DNA of 64,000 nucleotides. It comes from Rhodamnia argentea. Taxonomy: Eukaryota > Streptophyta > Magnoliopsida > Myrtales > Myrtaceae. The stretch is taken from NCBI RefSeq assembly GCF_020921035.1, contig NC_063156.1, positions 8,494,001 to 8,558,000 of the forward strand, read 5' to 3'. Position 1 is the stretch's first letter; each line of letters opens with the position of its first letter. The position numbers and the translations under genes were made by a program. This document shows, piece by piece, positions 40,347 through 53,546 of the stretch. Under the pieces are notes generated by a model. That model saw only the letters and a list, made by a program, of their open reading frames with translations, was not told where the DNA came from and did not search any database.

Positions 40347-40679
40347 TGATGGGAATAAGACAAAGAGAAATGACGATTTAGACAGCTCGAGAGGAGGGGA
40401 TTTTGGTCAATTTATAAATTCTCATTCTCATACCGAAATGGTTACAAGACAAGCCTTTATATAGGCATAATACAATGACTCTTCAATTACACGACTCATA
40501 AATAAAGAACAACTAAATGCATTAATCAAAATATTGTAACTCTAAAAGACACTTGGAAAGACTATAAAGCATTAAAGATAGTTCTTGATTCATGCATTAG
40601 GGCGTGCATGCGCCTTGGGAGTCTAATGGAGTCATCGACACCTTGGCGATACTTAATGAATTTGGTTTAATTTCCAACA
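40347..40679 (-). repeat. Left LTR (3' LTR of the copia fossil)
   Basis: About 95% alike to the right LTR. Internal sequence is found on both sides, see the scrap at 40,283-40,346. Confidence 0.9.
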
Positions 40680-43600
40680 AAACTCCCTCTTAAACCAAAT
40701 TCTCTTCCATCAATCATTCCAAGTAGACTCTTGAATTTTCGAAACACATCGATCTTTAGAGGTTTAGTAATATGTCTGCGACTTGATCTTCGGTCTTTAC
40801 ATACGACGCTTCGATTTCTTTCTCCGTCACATGTTCTCGAATGAAGTGATATCAAACATCGATATGTTTGCTTCGTTCATGCAAAACTAGATTCTTCGCC
40901 AAAGCAATGGCTGAAACATTATCGGCATTAATCTCTGTCGCATTCTTCTGCTCCAAATGAATTTCTTTGAGAAGTTTTCTCAACCATATCGCATGACGTA
41001 CGCATGAAGATGCTGCAACATATTCGGCTTCACATGTCGAAAGTGTAACACTGGATTGCTTCTTCAATGACCATGTGAAAGCAGTATCACATAAGAAAAA
41101 AACGAAGCCTGAAGTGCTTTTTCGATCATCGATATCTCCACTATAATCACTGTTTGAAAAACCTCTAAGTCAAAAATTTTGAGATGGATAATAACGTAAG
41201 CTGTGAGAAACAGTACCTTTGACATATCGAAGTATCTTCTTTGCAGCTTTAAGATGAGAGGATTTTGGTTTCTACATATATCGACTCATGATTCCGACAC
41301 TATACAATATGTCCGGCCTTGTACATGTCAAATATCTCGGGCTCCCAATCAAGCTCCTATAATATGTCGAATCAACATCGACACATTCATCGAACTTTGA
41401 AAGTTTGGCTCCGCATTCCATTGGTGTATTTACCAATGTACAATTCTTTATGTCAAACTTTTCAAGTATGTTTTCCGCATAACCTTTTTGGGAAATAAAA
41501 AACCCATCACCACTTTGCTTTACTTTGATACCGAGAAAATAATTCATGAGACCATTATTGGTCATTTCAAATTCTTTCACCATAGATGCCTTAAAAGCAT
41601 CAATCATTGCTGCATTATTTGCTGTAAAAATAAGGTCATCCACATATAAACAAGCCAATAGAACATCACCTTTTTCATGCTTGAAATAGAGCACATGTTC
41701 ATATGGACATTAAGAAAATCCATTTGCCTTGAAATAGGTATCAATTCTGGAATTTCATGCTCTCGATGCTTGTTTAAGTCCATACAGAGCTTTCTTCAAT
41801 CTCAGCACTTTGTCTTCATGACCTTTCACAAGAAACCCTTCGGGTTGTTTAACGAAAATTTCTTCTTCAAAGATGCCATTTAAAAATGTGGATTTGACAT
41901 CCATTTGATGAATTTTCCATGCATTTTGAGTTGCAACAAAAATGATTAATCTAATCGTTTCCAAGCGAATGACAAGGCAAATACCTCATCATAATCAATT
42001 CCAGCCTTTTGCTTGTGCCCTTTTGCGACGAGCCTAGCCTTATAATGAGTGACTTCTCCTTTCTCGTTCTTTTTCGCCTTATAGACCCATTTGACACCAA
42101 TTGCTTTCTTGTCCTTCGGAAGATCCGCAAGTTGCCATGTTTGATTTTTCTCAATAGCTTCGATTTCTTCATTCATGGCTTTCCTCCATTTTTCTTCTTT
42201 TACAGCATCATCATACACAATCGACTCACAATCTGCAAGAAGGCATACAAGGTGAAGTTCATCGGTAACTTCATAAAGCTCGGACAATCTTCTCGATCTT
42301 TGTGTTGTTGGTTTGTTGACACCGTTTGAAGAAGTTGGTGTTGATGAACTCGGACTCGAAAATGATGTTGGAGAGGAAGGTGAAGGTTGATCCTTCAACT
42401 TCATTTGACTGGAATCACCATGAACATTCACTTGATCTTTTGTATTGTCCTCCCATAAAGCATCTTCATCGAACTGTACATCTCTACTTATGTACACTTT
42501 TAGAGTGTTAAGATCAAATAATTTATAAGCTTTCGATGAAGAGTCATACCAAATAAAAATGAGCTTTTTGTTCCTATCTTCCAACTTTGATCTTTTCTGA
42601 TCCGGAAGATGAGCATATGCAATGCTCCCAAAAATTCTCAAATGTGAAACACTAGGTGTTCTCCCAATCCATGCTTCTTGTGGAGTCACACCTTCAAGTC
42701 CATTTGTCGGACATCTATTTTGAAGATAGATTGCACACATAACAGCCTCACCCCAAAGTTCTTTGGGCAGATTTTTGCTTTTCAACATGCTTCGAACTAT
42801 GTCAAGAATGGTTCTATTTTTCTGTTCCGCCATGCCATTTTGTTGAGGAGAATAAGGAGCCGTCAGGAAATGCTGAATATCATAATCATCACAAAATTTG
42901 TTGAATGTGGCAGAAATAAATTCTCCTCCACGATCGGTTCTCAAGGCTTTAATGAAATAGTCACTCTCTTTTTCAACTAATTTCTTGAATTGTTTGAAAG
43001 TTTCAAACACTTCCGATTTTTCTTTAAAAAAATACACTCAAGTTTTTCAAGTAAAGTCATCAATAAATGTAACAAAATATCGATGATTACCATATGACTG
43101 GGCGTGATTGGACCGTACACATCCGAATGGATCAATTCCAGCGGCTTCTTTGCTCGAAAAGTTGCTTCTTTTGGAAAGCTGGTTCTAGAATGCTTGCCGA
43201 TGACACATCCTTCACATAATTGATCAAGATGATCAATATGTGGTAAGCCATAAACCATCTTCTTATGAGAAAGCATATTGAGTCCACCAAAAATGAGATG
43301 GCCGAACCTACTATGCCACAACCATGAAGGATCATCCACATATGATTTTAAGCAACGAGCCATTTCATTTTTTATATTGAGAGTGAACATCCTGTTCTTC
43401 GACATCTTCACGGATGCAATCAACTTATTATTTTGATCTCTTAGCACAAGGCTAAGATCTTTCATGTGCATAGAATATCCTTTCTCCAGAAGCTGTCCCA
43501 AACTCAAGATATTGCTTGACATTTTTGGAACATAATAAATGTTAGAAATCAAATGAAGTGCCCCATTCTTCAAACGAATCCGGATTGTACCTTTGTGTTC

Positions 43601-44770
43601 GACAAGAATTTGGGAATTATCACCGAATGAGACTTTCCCTTTGACTGTCTCATCTAACTCGGCAAACATCTCATTTCTTCTGCACATGTGGTTGCTTGCT
43701 TTAGTGTCCAAGTACCACGTATCACTCTTTTCTCCTCCGTCTTCTTTGAATGCCAATAAAAGAATGTTATCGGTATCATTCACCAAGTTTGCCTTTTCAT
43801 CTGCTCCACTATTTTCTTTATGTCAACAATCAGAAGCATAATGACCCAGTTTATTGCAATGATAACAACAAATTTTAGATTTATCATACCATTGACATCT
43901 CGAATTTCTCCCTCTTCCACAAACAAAACGTTGATTTTAGTAGCCACCTTCTTTGCGAGCAAATTCCCTTTTGCTTCCTCCACGACCTCTTCCATGACGG
44001 TGACCACGAACTCGACCTCGATCTTGATTAGTGCTTCGAACTTGCACAGGTTCTCGTCTTTGTTCCTTCTCATCTCGGATCGGCAACCGAGTTTAGAGTA
44101 CTTCCTCCACCGGTTCATGCTTATTTGTTCCGAGTCTTTCTTCATGGGCTTGTAATGAACCCATAAGTTCATCGATCGTCATGGCATCAAGGTCTTTGAA
44201 TTCCTTGATTGCAACCGTAATGTGGTCGAACTTTTTGTCTAACGATCGAAGAATCTTCTCGACGACTCGACCATCGAGAACTTCTTCACCACTTCTTTTC
44301 ATCCGGTTCACAATTGCTAAAACTCTTGTGAAATAATCAGAAATCGACTCGGATTCTTTCATACAAATTACCTCGAACTTGCCTCTTAGAGTTTGAAGGC
44401 GAATCTTTTGAACTTTTTGTACTCCTTGGTGTGTGTTGCGAAGTATCTCCCATGCCTCCTTTGAAGTAGAAACGTTTGACACTTTCTCGAACATCGAATC
44501 ATCTAAGCATTGATAGATGATTGACAGGGCATGCTGATCTTTTGATCGAATCTTCTCCAAGGCATTCCTTTGATTTTTATTCATGGTAACTTCATCATCT
44601 AGCTCATCATATCCGTTATTGACAACTTCCCAAACACTATAGGTGCCGAGTAGAGCTTTCATTCTCGAAGCCCGGTTACCATAGTTTTCTTTGGTAAGGC
44701 GGGGATATTGAAAAGGAAGCAGATTACTTGTTGAGGCCATGATTATGAACCAAAAGCTTTGATACCACGT

Positions 44771-45102
44771 TGATGGGAATAAGACAAAGAGGAAGGACGA
44801 TTTAGACGGCTCGAGAGGAGGGGATTTTGTTCAATTTAGAAATTCTCATTCTCATATCGAAATGGTTACAAGACAAGCCTTTATATAGACATAATACAAT
44901 GACTCTTCAATTACACGACTCATAAATAAAGAACAACTAAATACATTAATCAAAACATTGTAACTCTAAAAGACACTTGAAAGACTACAAAGTATTAAAG
45001 ACAGTTTTTGATTTATGCACAAGCGCGTGCATGCGCCTTGGGAGTCTAATGGAGTCATCGACACCTTGGTGATACTTAATGAATTTGGTTTAATTTCCAA
45101 CA
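44771..45102 (-). repeat. Right LTR (5' LTR of the copia fossil)
   Basis: Bounded on the inside by the primer-binding site. The outer flank (acaacgaaatagctcac) belongs to other sequence. Confidence 0.9.
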
Positions 45103-45809
45103 CAACGAAATAGCTCACGAGTTCCGATTCTTCTGAGTCTTCAAAGAGCCGGGTGGAGAAATTCCATCACACCCACGAAATCCCTCCCTTCGATGACCCG
45201 GTCACCGGGTTCCGACCCAAGGATGTTCTCATCTTGCCCGAACACAAGCGATAGCAACCCTCGCCTGTGGCCAGCCGTCGGCCATGGCGGTGGCGTGCGT
45301 GCGTGACAAGAAGAAGAAGACGACAGTGAAAACTGGTAGAAAGTGAAAAGTGGAGAGGAGAGAGAGAGAGAGCGGGTAACGGGAGAGAAAGGAGTTAACG
45401 GGGAATAAAGCAACGGTGAAGAAAATTTAACAGAGGGGATAAATTAAGGTTGATGGTGAGACCCAACTTACCACGTGGCGAATTTTTATTGAATTGGCTT
45501 AAAGATGTGCTGGCACTTTAGAAGCTTCTAATATTTTCTCTGCATTTGCGTTCTAGCGCTCGGTGCGGAGATTGCATGTCAAAAGTAAGAGCATCTTTGC
45601 TTTTACAAAAGGGGTTAAAGCATCACGTGAAGAGAGGACCCACCAACAATGTTTCCTTCTTTACTCAGCCTTGTAAGCCTATGTAAGGCACTCCTCACCT
45701 CAGTTCTAGGCATCCTTCAATCCCCGAATTCTCTCGCTCATAAGAATTCTCTTGAAGAAGCCAGCTGTTGTGGCAAGGTAAAGCCCGAGTAGTGAAAAGG
45801 CGAAGCGCC
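45103..45809. other. Sequence between copia and the virus-like frame
   Basis: A short GC-rich piece at 45,150-45,320 has open frames on both strands but no recognisable domain. The segment 45,590-45,800 is pyrimidine-rich and could be the leader of the following frame. A weak TATA-like tatgtaagg lies at about 45,681. I see no host gene. Confidence 0.4.
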
Positions 45810-46634
45810 ATGAGTTTCCTGGAGAAGATTGGGTTGAAAGCCAAGGGGCTTCGGAAGCCTCGGTATCAGGCCTACGGCAAAATCACCTTCGAAGAAGTTG
45901 ACGAGGTAAGCAACTTCAAAGCTCCGAATTTAACTGAAAGTATGCTCTATGATACTAAAAGGGCAAAGAAGGGGAAAAGTGTGAGGGCCTACAAGGCCAC
46001 CACAAGAGACTACGATGGTAACACTGAAGTCCACACCTCAGCATGGGAGGACCAAGATGTTACCAGAGAATGGGGATTCTACCACATATCTGCCATCCAA
46101 ATCTTAGCCAAATGGCTAGGAAACACAGGTTTGGATATTCCTCTAACCGTTGTTTTGAGAGACAAGCGTATTCTTGATACAGAACGACAGATTATGGGAA
46201 TTTGGTCTACCAACCTGTACACCGGAGCGGTATATACAGAAATGTTTCTGAATTTGCTTATTAGTGCTGGTGACCGACACAAGCTATCGTGTTGTGTCAT
46301 TGATGCGAAAGCTCAGGTAAACATGACGGAGGAAAGTAAGGGTTTAAGCTTGAGCATTAATACCCACTTTGCCTGGCTAGAACGACCATATCCCTACACG
46401 TCTAGGGATTACATGTTCAGAGCCGAAAAAGAATCAGACGGAAAGAGCATTTACATAAAACCCAGCACCGTAGATGCCAGAACAATTCCTCAGCCAATTG
46501 AAGTCAGCAAATCAGAAATAATCCGCGATTTCAATTTCCAGAGAGAAGAACCCCCTTTGAACGCTCAAGAGGCTGCCACTACCAGAGGAGCATATACGGT
46601 CAAAAACAACAAGCTTTATGTTAGGTTTGAGTAA
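45810..46634 (+). other. Endogenous virus-derived frame, 30K-superfamily movement-protein-like
   Basis: A single uninterrupted frame of 274 aa starts MSFLEKIGLKAKGLRK. Its middle reads YHISAIQILAKWLG, DIPLTVVLRDKRILD and then IMGIWSTNL. This matches the core of plant virus 30K movement proteins: a hydrophobic strand, a short gap, then IxxxLxDxRI, as in caulimovirus VHLGAVKILLK...IKIALIDDRI and tobamovirus VCLVDKRM. In viruses these proteins bind nucleic acid and open plasmodesmata. I cannot place the donor: a caulimovirid and an RNA virus with a separate movement gene are both possible. No replicase or coat gene is seen beside it. As a fossil it looks whole over this one frame, which suggests young age or selection. 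The codon at 45,768 in the same frame is TTG, so 45,810 is the first ATG. Confidence 0.7.
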
Positions 46635-49290
46635 TCCTCGGAGCGTAGCAGAACCCTCTCAAGATTCACCTCCAAAAGGTTCACCACCAGAATCATAGAC
46701 GAATGACCAGAGTCAGATCCCGATTAAGTAGGGAAAAGCACCGCTGATAGCCCACTCCAGCAGCTGGTTGACTCAGCTCAAACAGCTCGAAGAAGACCGA
46801 CGAACAGATGGAGATTCTACATGATGTCTGGAATGCCGTCAAAGCAGGAACTCAAGACCCAGTATTCAAACATGCTACTTGGAAGATCTTTCGAAGTTTT
46901 CCAAAGGGTTTGTTAAATAGATAATTTGTATGCACGTCCAAAAATAGCTACTTATTTCTTCCATGTTACCAATATCATGAGGTTGTTATTGTTCCCTACA
47001 AGATGAGGGTGTGGGTGAAGACGTAGGTTTTGATAATGAATTTCTAACTGGTTCTCATGTCGTAATTTTGAGCATACTGTGGCAAATTTTGGATGTATAG
47101 GCAAATTTGGGACTAGAGTGAAAGTTCGGGATTTATGAGACAAAAAAAAAAATTTGAGACAGAATTAGGGGTGGACTTAAAATTTGAAATTTTTTAGGGG
47201 ATTTGGCCGAAAGTAATAATAAGATTGAAATACACGAATTACCCCTTCATTGTGTTTGATCGCATAGGGCACTTTTTGTGACCTGGATATTAGGCATATT
47301 AGCATATAATGGCACGTTCACATTATATGAATAATTTTAGACAAAACGAGGTCGCTTTGCTAAATATTTTTTCATACTTGGATGAACAGTACCATGATGT
47401 TTGCAAAATAAAGGTAGAGCACGACCAATCCACTCTCGGTTGCAAAACCTCCATCGAACGACAGCACCATGTAGCCGCCGTTGGACCCCATCTCGAGAGC
47501 TCAACACCCCTCTGCATGCTTGTTGACCTTCTGATCGTTGAGATCTCAGCAAGCTCGACGGACATGACCGAGCCTCCAGATCTCGGCGAGCTCCGTGACT
47601 CCTCCTCTAAGTGACTTGCCGTCGAGCCTTTCAAAAAGCCAAGCCATGGCCGAGCCTTCTTTGGATCTCAGTTGAGCCCTGGCCGAGCACTGGCAAAAGT
47701 AGAAAATTCTAAACTGAATTAGCATATGTACAGTAGGTTTAAAACTGATCGGATGATTTTCTCATTTCAAGCCTGAATCAACCTAGATCTGCTCAAATCA
47801 AATTAATTAAATCATGTGAGAGCTGGTTTGAGCCCATCCCAAGGTCAGAGTCTCTTTTATTTTTTTTTTTAATGGTTTTCAAAAATCGAATTATCGGTTT
47901 AGTTTCAAAGCCCAAGGATGCAATGACCAAATAATTAACACAACATTACTTAAAAAATGTTAACATTTCATCCATAAGAAGTTAAGCCATGGAACTTTAA
48001 CGACTCGTGACATTCAAGAATTTTGTTCAGAGCCACACATCAGGATGCTCTTTGGCCATCTCTTCGAATCAGGGCCCCCCAATGCTTGTTGCTCTCAGCA
48101 ACTTTTCGCTTTTATTCTTTCGTTCAGGTAAAGATCCTTGCTGCGATTTTTCTTTTGGGTAACAGATTTATGCTGCTAATCAAAGTCATGTTCAGGGCAA
48201 CTTGACTAGACCATCTCCAGTAAGATGCTCGTGACGTTACGTGCGCAACCGATAAATTTTCGGACTAACTTCTTTCGCACGGATCGGCAACATAGAGCTC
48301 AAGACCTTTACCCGGACCCCTGTTCTGCACATGTAAGCCTTCTTTGGTTCGCCAACCGCGTCGAAATCGGCATGGAATTTCATTTGGGGGGGTCGTCTCG
48401 TGCAGCGACTTGAAGTATATGACTATTATTAAAGTCTCTAATTGATGTTTCAATACACGGGGAAACTTTTGGGAACATTCGAACCTTAGATTTGAGTTTT
48501 GAATCAAGACCCATTAAAACACATTTCCAACTCCATTTCACCCTCCCTTTCTATGTGAATGGCTTGACTATGTCTAAGATGATACGTTTAGGTTCATGCT
48601 CTCAGTAACTTTCATGTAGAACTTATAGCTTTAAACGAGGTGTGGAAACTGATTTACTATTTTATTCTTTTACTTTCGATATTATTATCCTTTTTAACTA
48701 ATACGTTACTACGAGGTTGGCGGGGTTTTAGGCGAGCATTTTACTCCATCAAATTCATTATTCCTTGCCGTTAATTTTCAAATTCACATAATGTCGCACA
48801 AATTGATCTCCGCTGCTTTGATGCTTTACCATAGATGACAATTAACAAGTGTGGCGTCTTTTTCTCGGCCCACTGTTCGGCGGTTGTCTTGTAAGAAGTT
48901 CAAATAACAAGTACAATTTGATTTACAGTGGTTTCAATCCTATGAAGTACCATGGCCCAAATTAAAAAAACAAACATTATATGACGGAGTATTAGGTAAG
49001 ATACTGTCTTTTACGTATTGTATCCTCTAACATGTGAGCCATCTTTTAGATTTTTGTTCTCAAAGTGTGTTTGGATTGTCTGGTAATTAGATTTTACTCT
49101 TTTCCCTGATTTTTGGGGGATAAAATAGCTAGGAATTAAACATCTTTAAGGACAACTGCGAGACCGCCTCTCCATTCACCATCCCGACCACTTGAATCGG
49201 CCACCCTCGACAAAACCAGGAAGTATTACTCCATCTAGTTCTTTGCTAAAGGCAACCATTGCTCTCAGGGTCAAAAAGTAGCTTTTGTAA
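46635..49290. other. Intergenic, repeat-rich
   Basis: Sequence just after the virus-like frame (46,635-46,920) may be more of the same insertion: a short string DEQMEILHDVWNAVKAGTQD is open near 46,800. The stretch 47,090-47,220 is an AT-rich repeat related to 61,500-61,690 (gttcgggat, ttaggxxtggact words). The stretch 47,430-47,690 is GC-rich with repeated gagcc/cgagc words, like the cores of the TIR elements. The rest is AT-rich. No gene is seen. Confidence 0.45.
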
Positions 49291-49293
49291 AAT

Positions 49294-49560
49294 TAATGCG
49301 GAACTTGACGGTATCTTGCAAGTTAAGTCAATGCGAAATTACCAGAGAAATAAATGATGAACCATAAAGGACACTAGATATTTACGTGGTTCGGTCCCGA
49401 GTGTCGGTACCTACTCCACGGGAAGAGCCAACAGCAAGTTATCCACTAATAATCGGAGAATTAGAATTACAATCTCTCATACACTCAAGCGTTTCCCACA
49501 ACTAAACTAAGTCCAAAACCACGCTTAGCAAAAAAAAAAAAAAAAAAACTCAATCGGATG
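49294..49560. mobile_element. LTR-like fragment, fossil, related to 39,515-39,760
   Basis: Blocks gtcaatgcgaaa, acgtggttcggtccc, ctactccacgggaagagcc, aatcggagaatt and agcgtttcccaca match the fragment at 39.5 kb in order. No internal domain is present. It is incomplete and old. Confidence 0.4.
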
Positions 49561-51111
49561 CAGAATTCACAGCACAAATCGTCCATGTGTCCGGAGCTTG
49601 CTTATGTATGAACCAAAGAAACTCTCCACTCTGTGGGGCTCAATAAAGGACTTCAATGTGTGGGAATTAAGAGAGTCTCCTGTGCAGAAAAAATCTCGAG
49701 AATATAGATTGACCGATTACTAAAGATCTCCTCCCTCACGCGGCTTGAACAAAGACGTCCACTTGTCATACACGGACTCAAGCTCGAGATATAAATTAAG
49801 AGTAGAGGTCATCATCGGTGAAACTTCCGATGGCCCGACCTCCCGTCCCGCCAGATCCCGCCACTATCAACCCCAACCACCGGCGCCGGCACATCTCCGC
49901 CCCCACCCGGAAGCGAGGCTTCATCTCCAGGTGCCACACTACTAGCCTATTCATGTCCATTGCCATGAGCTTATGATGTCAGTTCATAAAACATGAGGAT
50001 CATTGTTTCCACTAGATATAGGTGGCTTCCTCTCTCTATTTAAGCATGATTAACACGAAGAAAATCACTCGGACTTGTAATAGTTCATAAGTTATCTTAC
50101 GAAATTTCAAAATCCAGCTCTATTTGCAGTTCCTATGAAGACCAAGACTATTGACTGATTTTGAAGCAGCAAGAGACAAGACCTTGCATACTGGAAAGTC
50201 AGACACAGAGCATTGCTAGGAAAAAAAAAATCCTCACTGTCATCGCATGATCAATTGGATAAGCGGTGTAAATCTTGTTAGGATTAAAACCCAACGAATA
50301 AACAGTTCAGCGAGGAATTTAAAATGACAACGATTACGTGAACTCACTCTTGCAAACTAGCAGCATATCGGATTCACACCCTATATGAAATTAGCTTGAA
50401 AGAACCCCGACGAATTTTGTGGTTCAAGAGCGCCGTGATCCAGCAAAATGATCTGTCTCCTTTGCCTATGTGCTTTTGCACTTTGCCTACAGAACCATCC
50501 TTAATAATCCACATGTTAATAATTAAATTACCTTGAGCAGTCATATGGGCACAGACGAAAGAGAGAATTACAGTTCAAATATCGCAGAACAATAAAAAAA
50601 AAAAAAACAATTCAAGCAATCAGGAAAAGCAAGCAAATATCCACCTTAGAGAGCTGCCCGTTCTTTCACCGTGTCAACATTGCATTAAACCAGTATGGCA
50701 GGAATCAAACAGAAGACAGGAGTTTGACTCGCCACGTAGAGAAAGAACACGCTATAAACTTGCATGAAAATTATAATCTCAAAATTCTGGTTCTCCATAT
50801 AATGTCGAGGATGAAGAATCACAATTGATGACTCATGACAACTTATTTTTTAAAAAGTCACGCTTATGACAATCTAGTCCTCCAACGCTGGCCGCCGTCA
50901 AAGATGAGGTTTGCACAGTGGGGGGTTTTTTTTTTTTTCCCCTTTTTTACAGTATTAAAAACTTATCAGTTTATGATGAAAATATTTTCCCCGAAAATTA
51001 TTTCGGTGTCTTTCAATTTAGTTCTGTTCAAATTATTAGTTTTCTTTCCGAAAAAGTAGAATTCCGTTGTTTCATGCTTAGAGATATGTTTTTTTTTTTT
51101 TGAAAAATGAT
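49561..51111. other. Intergenic, no gene seen
   Basis: Mixed AT-rich sequence with poly-A near 50,222 and 50,595 and a poly-T near 50,925. A proline/arginine-rich frame at 49,745-49,945 is low complexity and not called. Confidence 0.5.
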
Positions 51112-51231
51112 TTCCTACTATCAAAGACGGTACAATCTTAATCATAGATCCATATACCATTACCGCGTATTTTCCTCCTATCAAAGACGGTACAATCTTA
51201 ATCGTAGATCCACACATCATTACCTCGTATT
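51112..51231. repeat. Direct tandem repeat, two copies of exactly 60 bp
   Basis: Both copies read ctacta/ctccta, then tcaaagacggtacaatctta, atcxtagatccayayatcat and tacc/ctcgtatttt. About 7 differences in 60 positions show a fairly recent local duplication. Confidence 0.9.
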
Positions 51232-53546
51232 TTGCATAAAACACTCATTTATCGGGATATCGTATGGTCAGAAATGCTAGCAGCCTTTTTTTCCTTTTTT
51301 TCGTACTAACAAATTCTAGTAAGTGTTAATAAATGTCAAATAAACTGTTGGTATACAAAAAAAATGACCAATGCTTCTTTCTAGGTAACTTGTTTATGGA
51401 ATGACCATTTTTTTTAATAGTTCACAAGTTAGTATTTGTTGTATCCACTCGCCAACTTTTATTTACATAACTTACCTTCGCTTTGAATTTATTGACTCTT
51501 AAATGCAATAACCAATCCAAATTAGAGTGCCTTTCCAACTTTTCTCAAATTAAATGACCAACTGGTTTTGTTTTACTGATTTTCATTTGTGTTACTTACC
51601 AATCTTTATGTTTTTATATATTTACGAAAAATTTTAATTTTTTTTCCAACATTTATTTGACTTAAATTAAAATCAAATAAACTTTAATAATCCAAAACCA
51701 TTTGCCAATTTAATTGGAAAGAATTTGGTAATGGGAAAATCTGGTAAATGAAGAAAAAACAAATAAACATGGGTAAGATACTTAAATAAGACTTAGTAAA
51801 CCGAAACTAGCTGGTAAAAAGCCGGTAGATCATTCAAATAGAGGGTGGCCAATTTATATAAGAATTGGCAAATTTAAGTTGTTTGTATGAGAGTCAGCTA
51901 AACATTGGAAGTTGGTAAATTAAAAAAAAAGTAAATGCTAGTAAGTAACTAACATGAGAGTTGATAATCTAAAACTAGTTGGTAATTTAATCGGAAAAAA
52001 GTTGATGAGTCACTTAAATAAACTTGATTTATTCTTATAGTAAATTTAAGGCATCGGTAAGAAAGACAAATAAAAGTTTGTACAAGATAAGAAAAATTGC
52101 TAATTTGTGAGACGTCAAAAGGAGTTAACGATTTCATAGAAGCGTCAGTGATTTATTAGCATGTTACTGAAAAGTCGGGGTTATCGATAACTTCTTTAAT
52201 CAATATTTTTTTGAACTAAAATAAGTGGGGTAATTCCTTTAACGACATGGTGAAATCATCCTCCTTTTAATGCGAGGGATAGTAATTTTTTTTCCCAATT
52301 TTTTTTTTTTTGGTCTAACAGATTCCCCTAAAAATTGATTGTGCCGAAATCTACCATATTTTCAATCACGTGGAAACCAACGAAAACGTCGTCGCATCCA
52401 TTTGCTTTGTTATAGTTTTCCCCAAACAACGGTCTGAAAAAACTAGGAATCTTCCGATTCTTATTTCTTATATAGCCTGTGTCGGTTTGCTCCTGTCGCC
52501 GCCGACCGGGCCGTGCTTGACCGATCGAGAACAGGCGACCCGACCCGCTGAAGCTCTAGATGTTCGCTGAAGCTGTCTGATCCACCCACGTGACGTGGAA
52601 TATTCTTTTTTAATTGAATATTCAAATAAATAGAATAAAAAACCCGATTCAAAGGGAGCTGAGCGAGAAACGTAAGAAAAATCGATCCGCCTTGATCCGA
52701 TCCCGAGGACAAGACATTTAATGAAGCTGCCCGAACGATCCAAAAGCGACGGATGCGGTGCGGGTTGATCATATCAGGCCACGGACGGACGCGATCGCTT
52801 CGACCGATCTTGCTGCATTTAATACGTGCTTCGGCCTTCGGGAGCACGACGTCGCCCGATTGAGAGCGAGAAATGTTGTCCCAATTGGTTTAGATCGATT
52901 TATCGTTCGATACTTGCAATGATATCGGTTCCGTGACGAAAGCAACGACTTAGTACGTGGCCAGCAAAAGGTAATAGACAAGACACTCTATCTATAACCG
53001 TTTATATTGATTGGAATAATTAATTAATTGAAAAGTTGTTTCATTATCAATACTAATTTATGTCTAAATATGAAAATATTTTTTGTTCAAACGTTTTTGT
53101 AAGCGATGCAATTAATTATTTTTAAAAAAATATTTTTCAAATCATTTCTTTTTTTTCATTAAACAAACAAAGTATTAGTTTTGAATGAGATAGTCCGCAT
53201 TATCCTAAGAGGGCATTCGATTCTATGCTTGCTAGGACAAGGAGGTTAAGGGTGATGGCTCCTTTTGTTTACAAAAAAATAAAAGACTTAAATATTTTTT
53301 TTAAAATGATCATTCATTTTGTAAGCCATTAATTAATTAACGTCAATAATGAAATTTTTTTTATTAAATTAATTATTTTAAAAAATATGAATTTTTCATG
53401 TCATTTATTTTTCGAGAAATAAAATAGAGCGTAGATTTGTTTCGTTTTTCTTAAATTATGCGGTGATTTATCTATCTAAACTAAACGAGTCGGTCCACAA
53501 GAAGAACGTAATTAAATACAATTTCAAGGGGGAGATAAGATTATAA
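51232..53546. other. Intergenic and promoter region upstream of GSNOR
   Basis: 51,300-52,200 is AT-rich with recurring gccaact/ggtaaat words, a degenerate repeat. 52,460-52,980 is richer in CG dinucleotides, but its frames have no domain. 52,980-53,540 is AT-rich. No gene is seen. Confidence 0.5.

Larger units (their letters stand above)
40347..45102 (-). mobile_element. Ty1/copia LTR retrotransposon, broken fossil
   Basis: LTRs of about 333 bp lie at 40,347-40,679 and 44,771-45,102 and start and end with TG/CA. The element reads right to left. A primer-binding site complementary to initiator tRNA-Met lies just left of the right LTR, and a purine-rich tract lies just right of the left LTR. 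Parts in order are gag (about 43.8-44.74 kb), protease and integrase (about 42.4-43.8 kb), reverse transcriptase (about 41.3-42.2 kb) and RNase H (about 40.85-41.25 kb). The order integrase before reverse transcriptase marks it as copia. The coding region is broken in roughly half a dozen places, so it is not autonomous. The LTRs differ at about 18 of 332 positions, suggesting a few million years if they are a true pair. Confidence 0.93.

Noticed and set aside
45141-45413. Open frames in a GC-rich piece right of the copia element
   Set aside because: Strings such as FDDPVTGFRPKDVLILPEHK look protein-like but have no start, no neighbours and no family I recognise.
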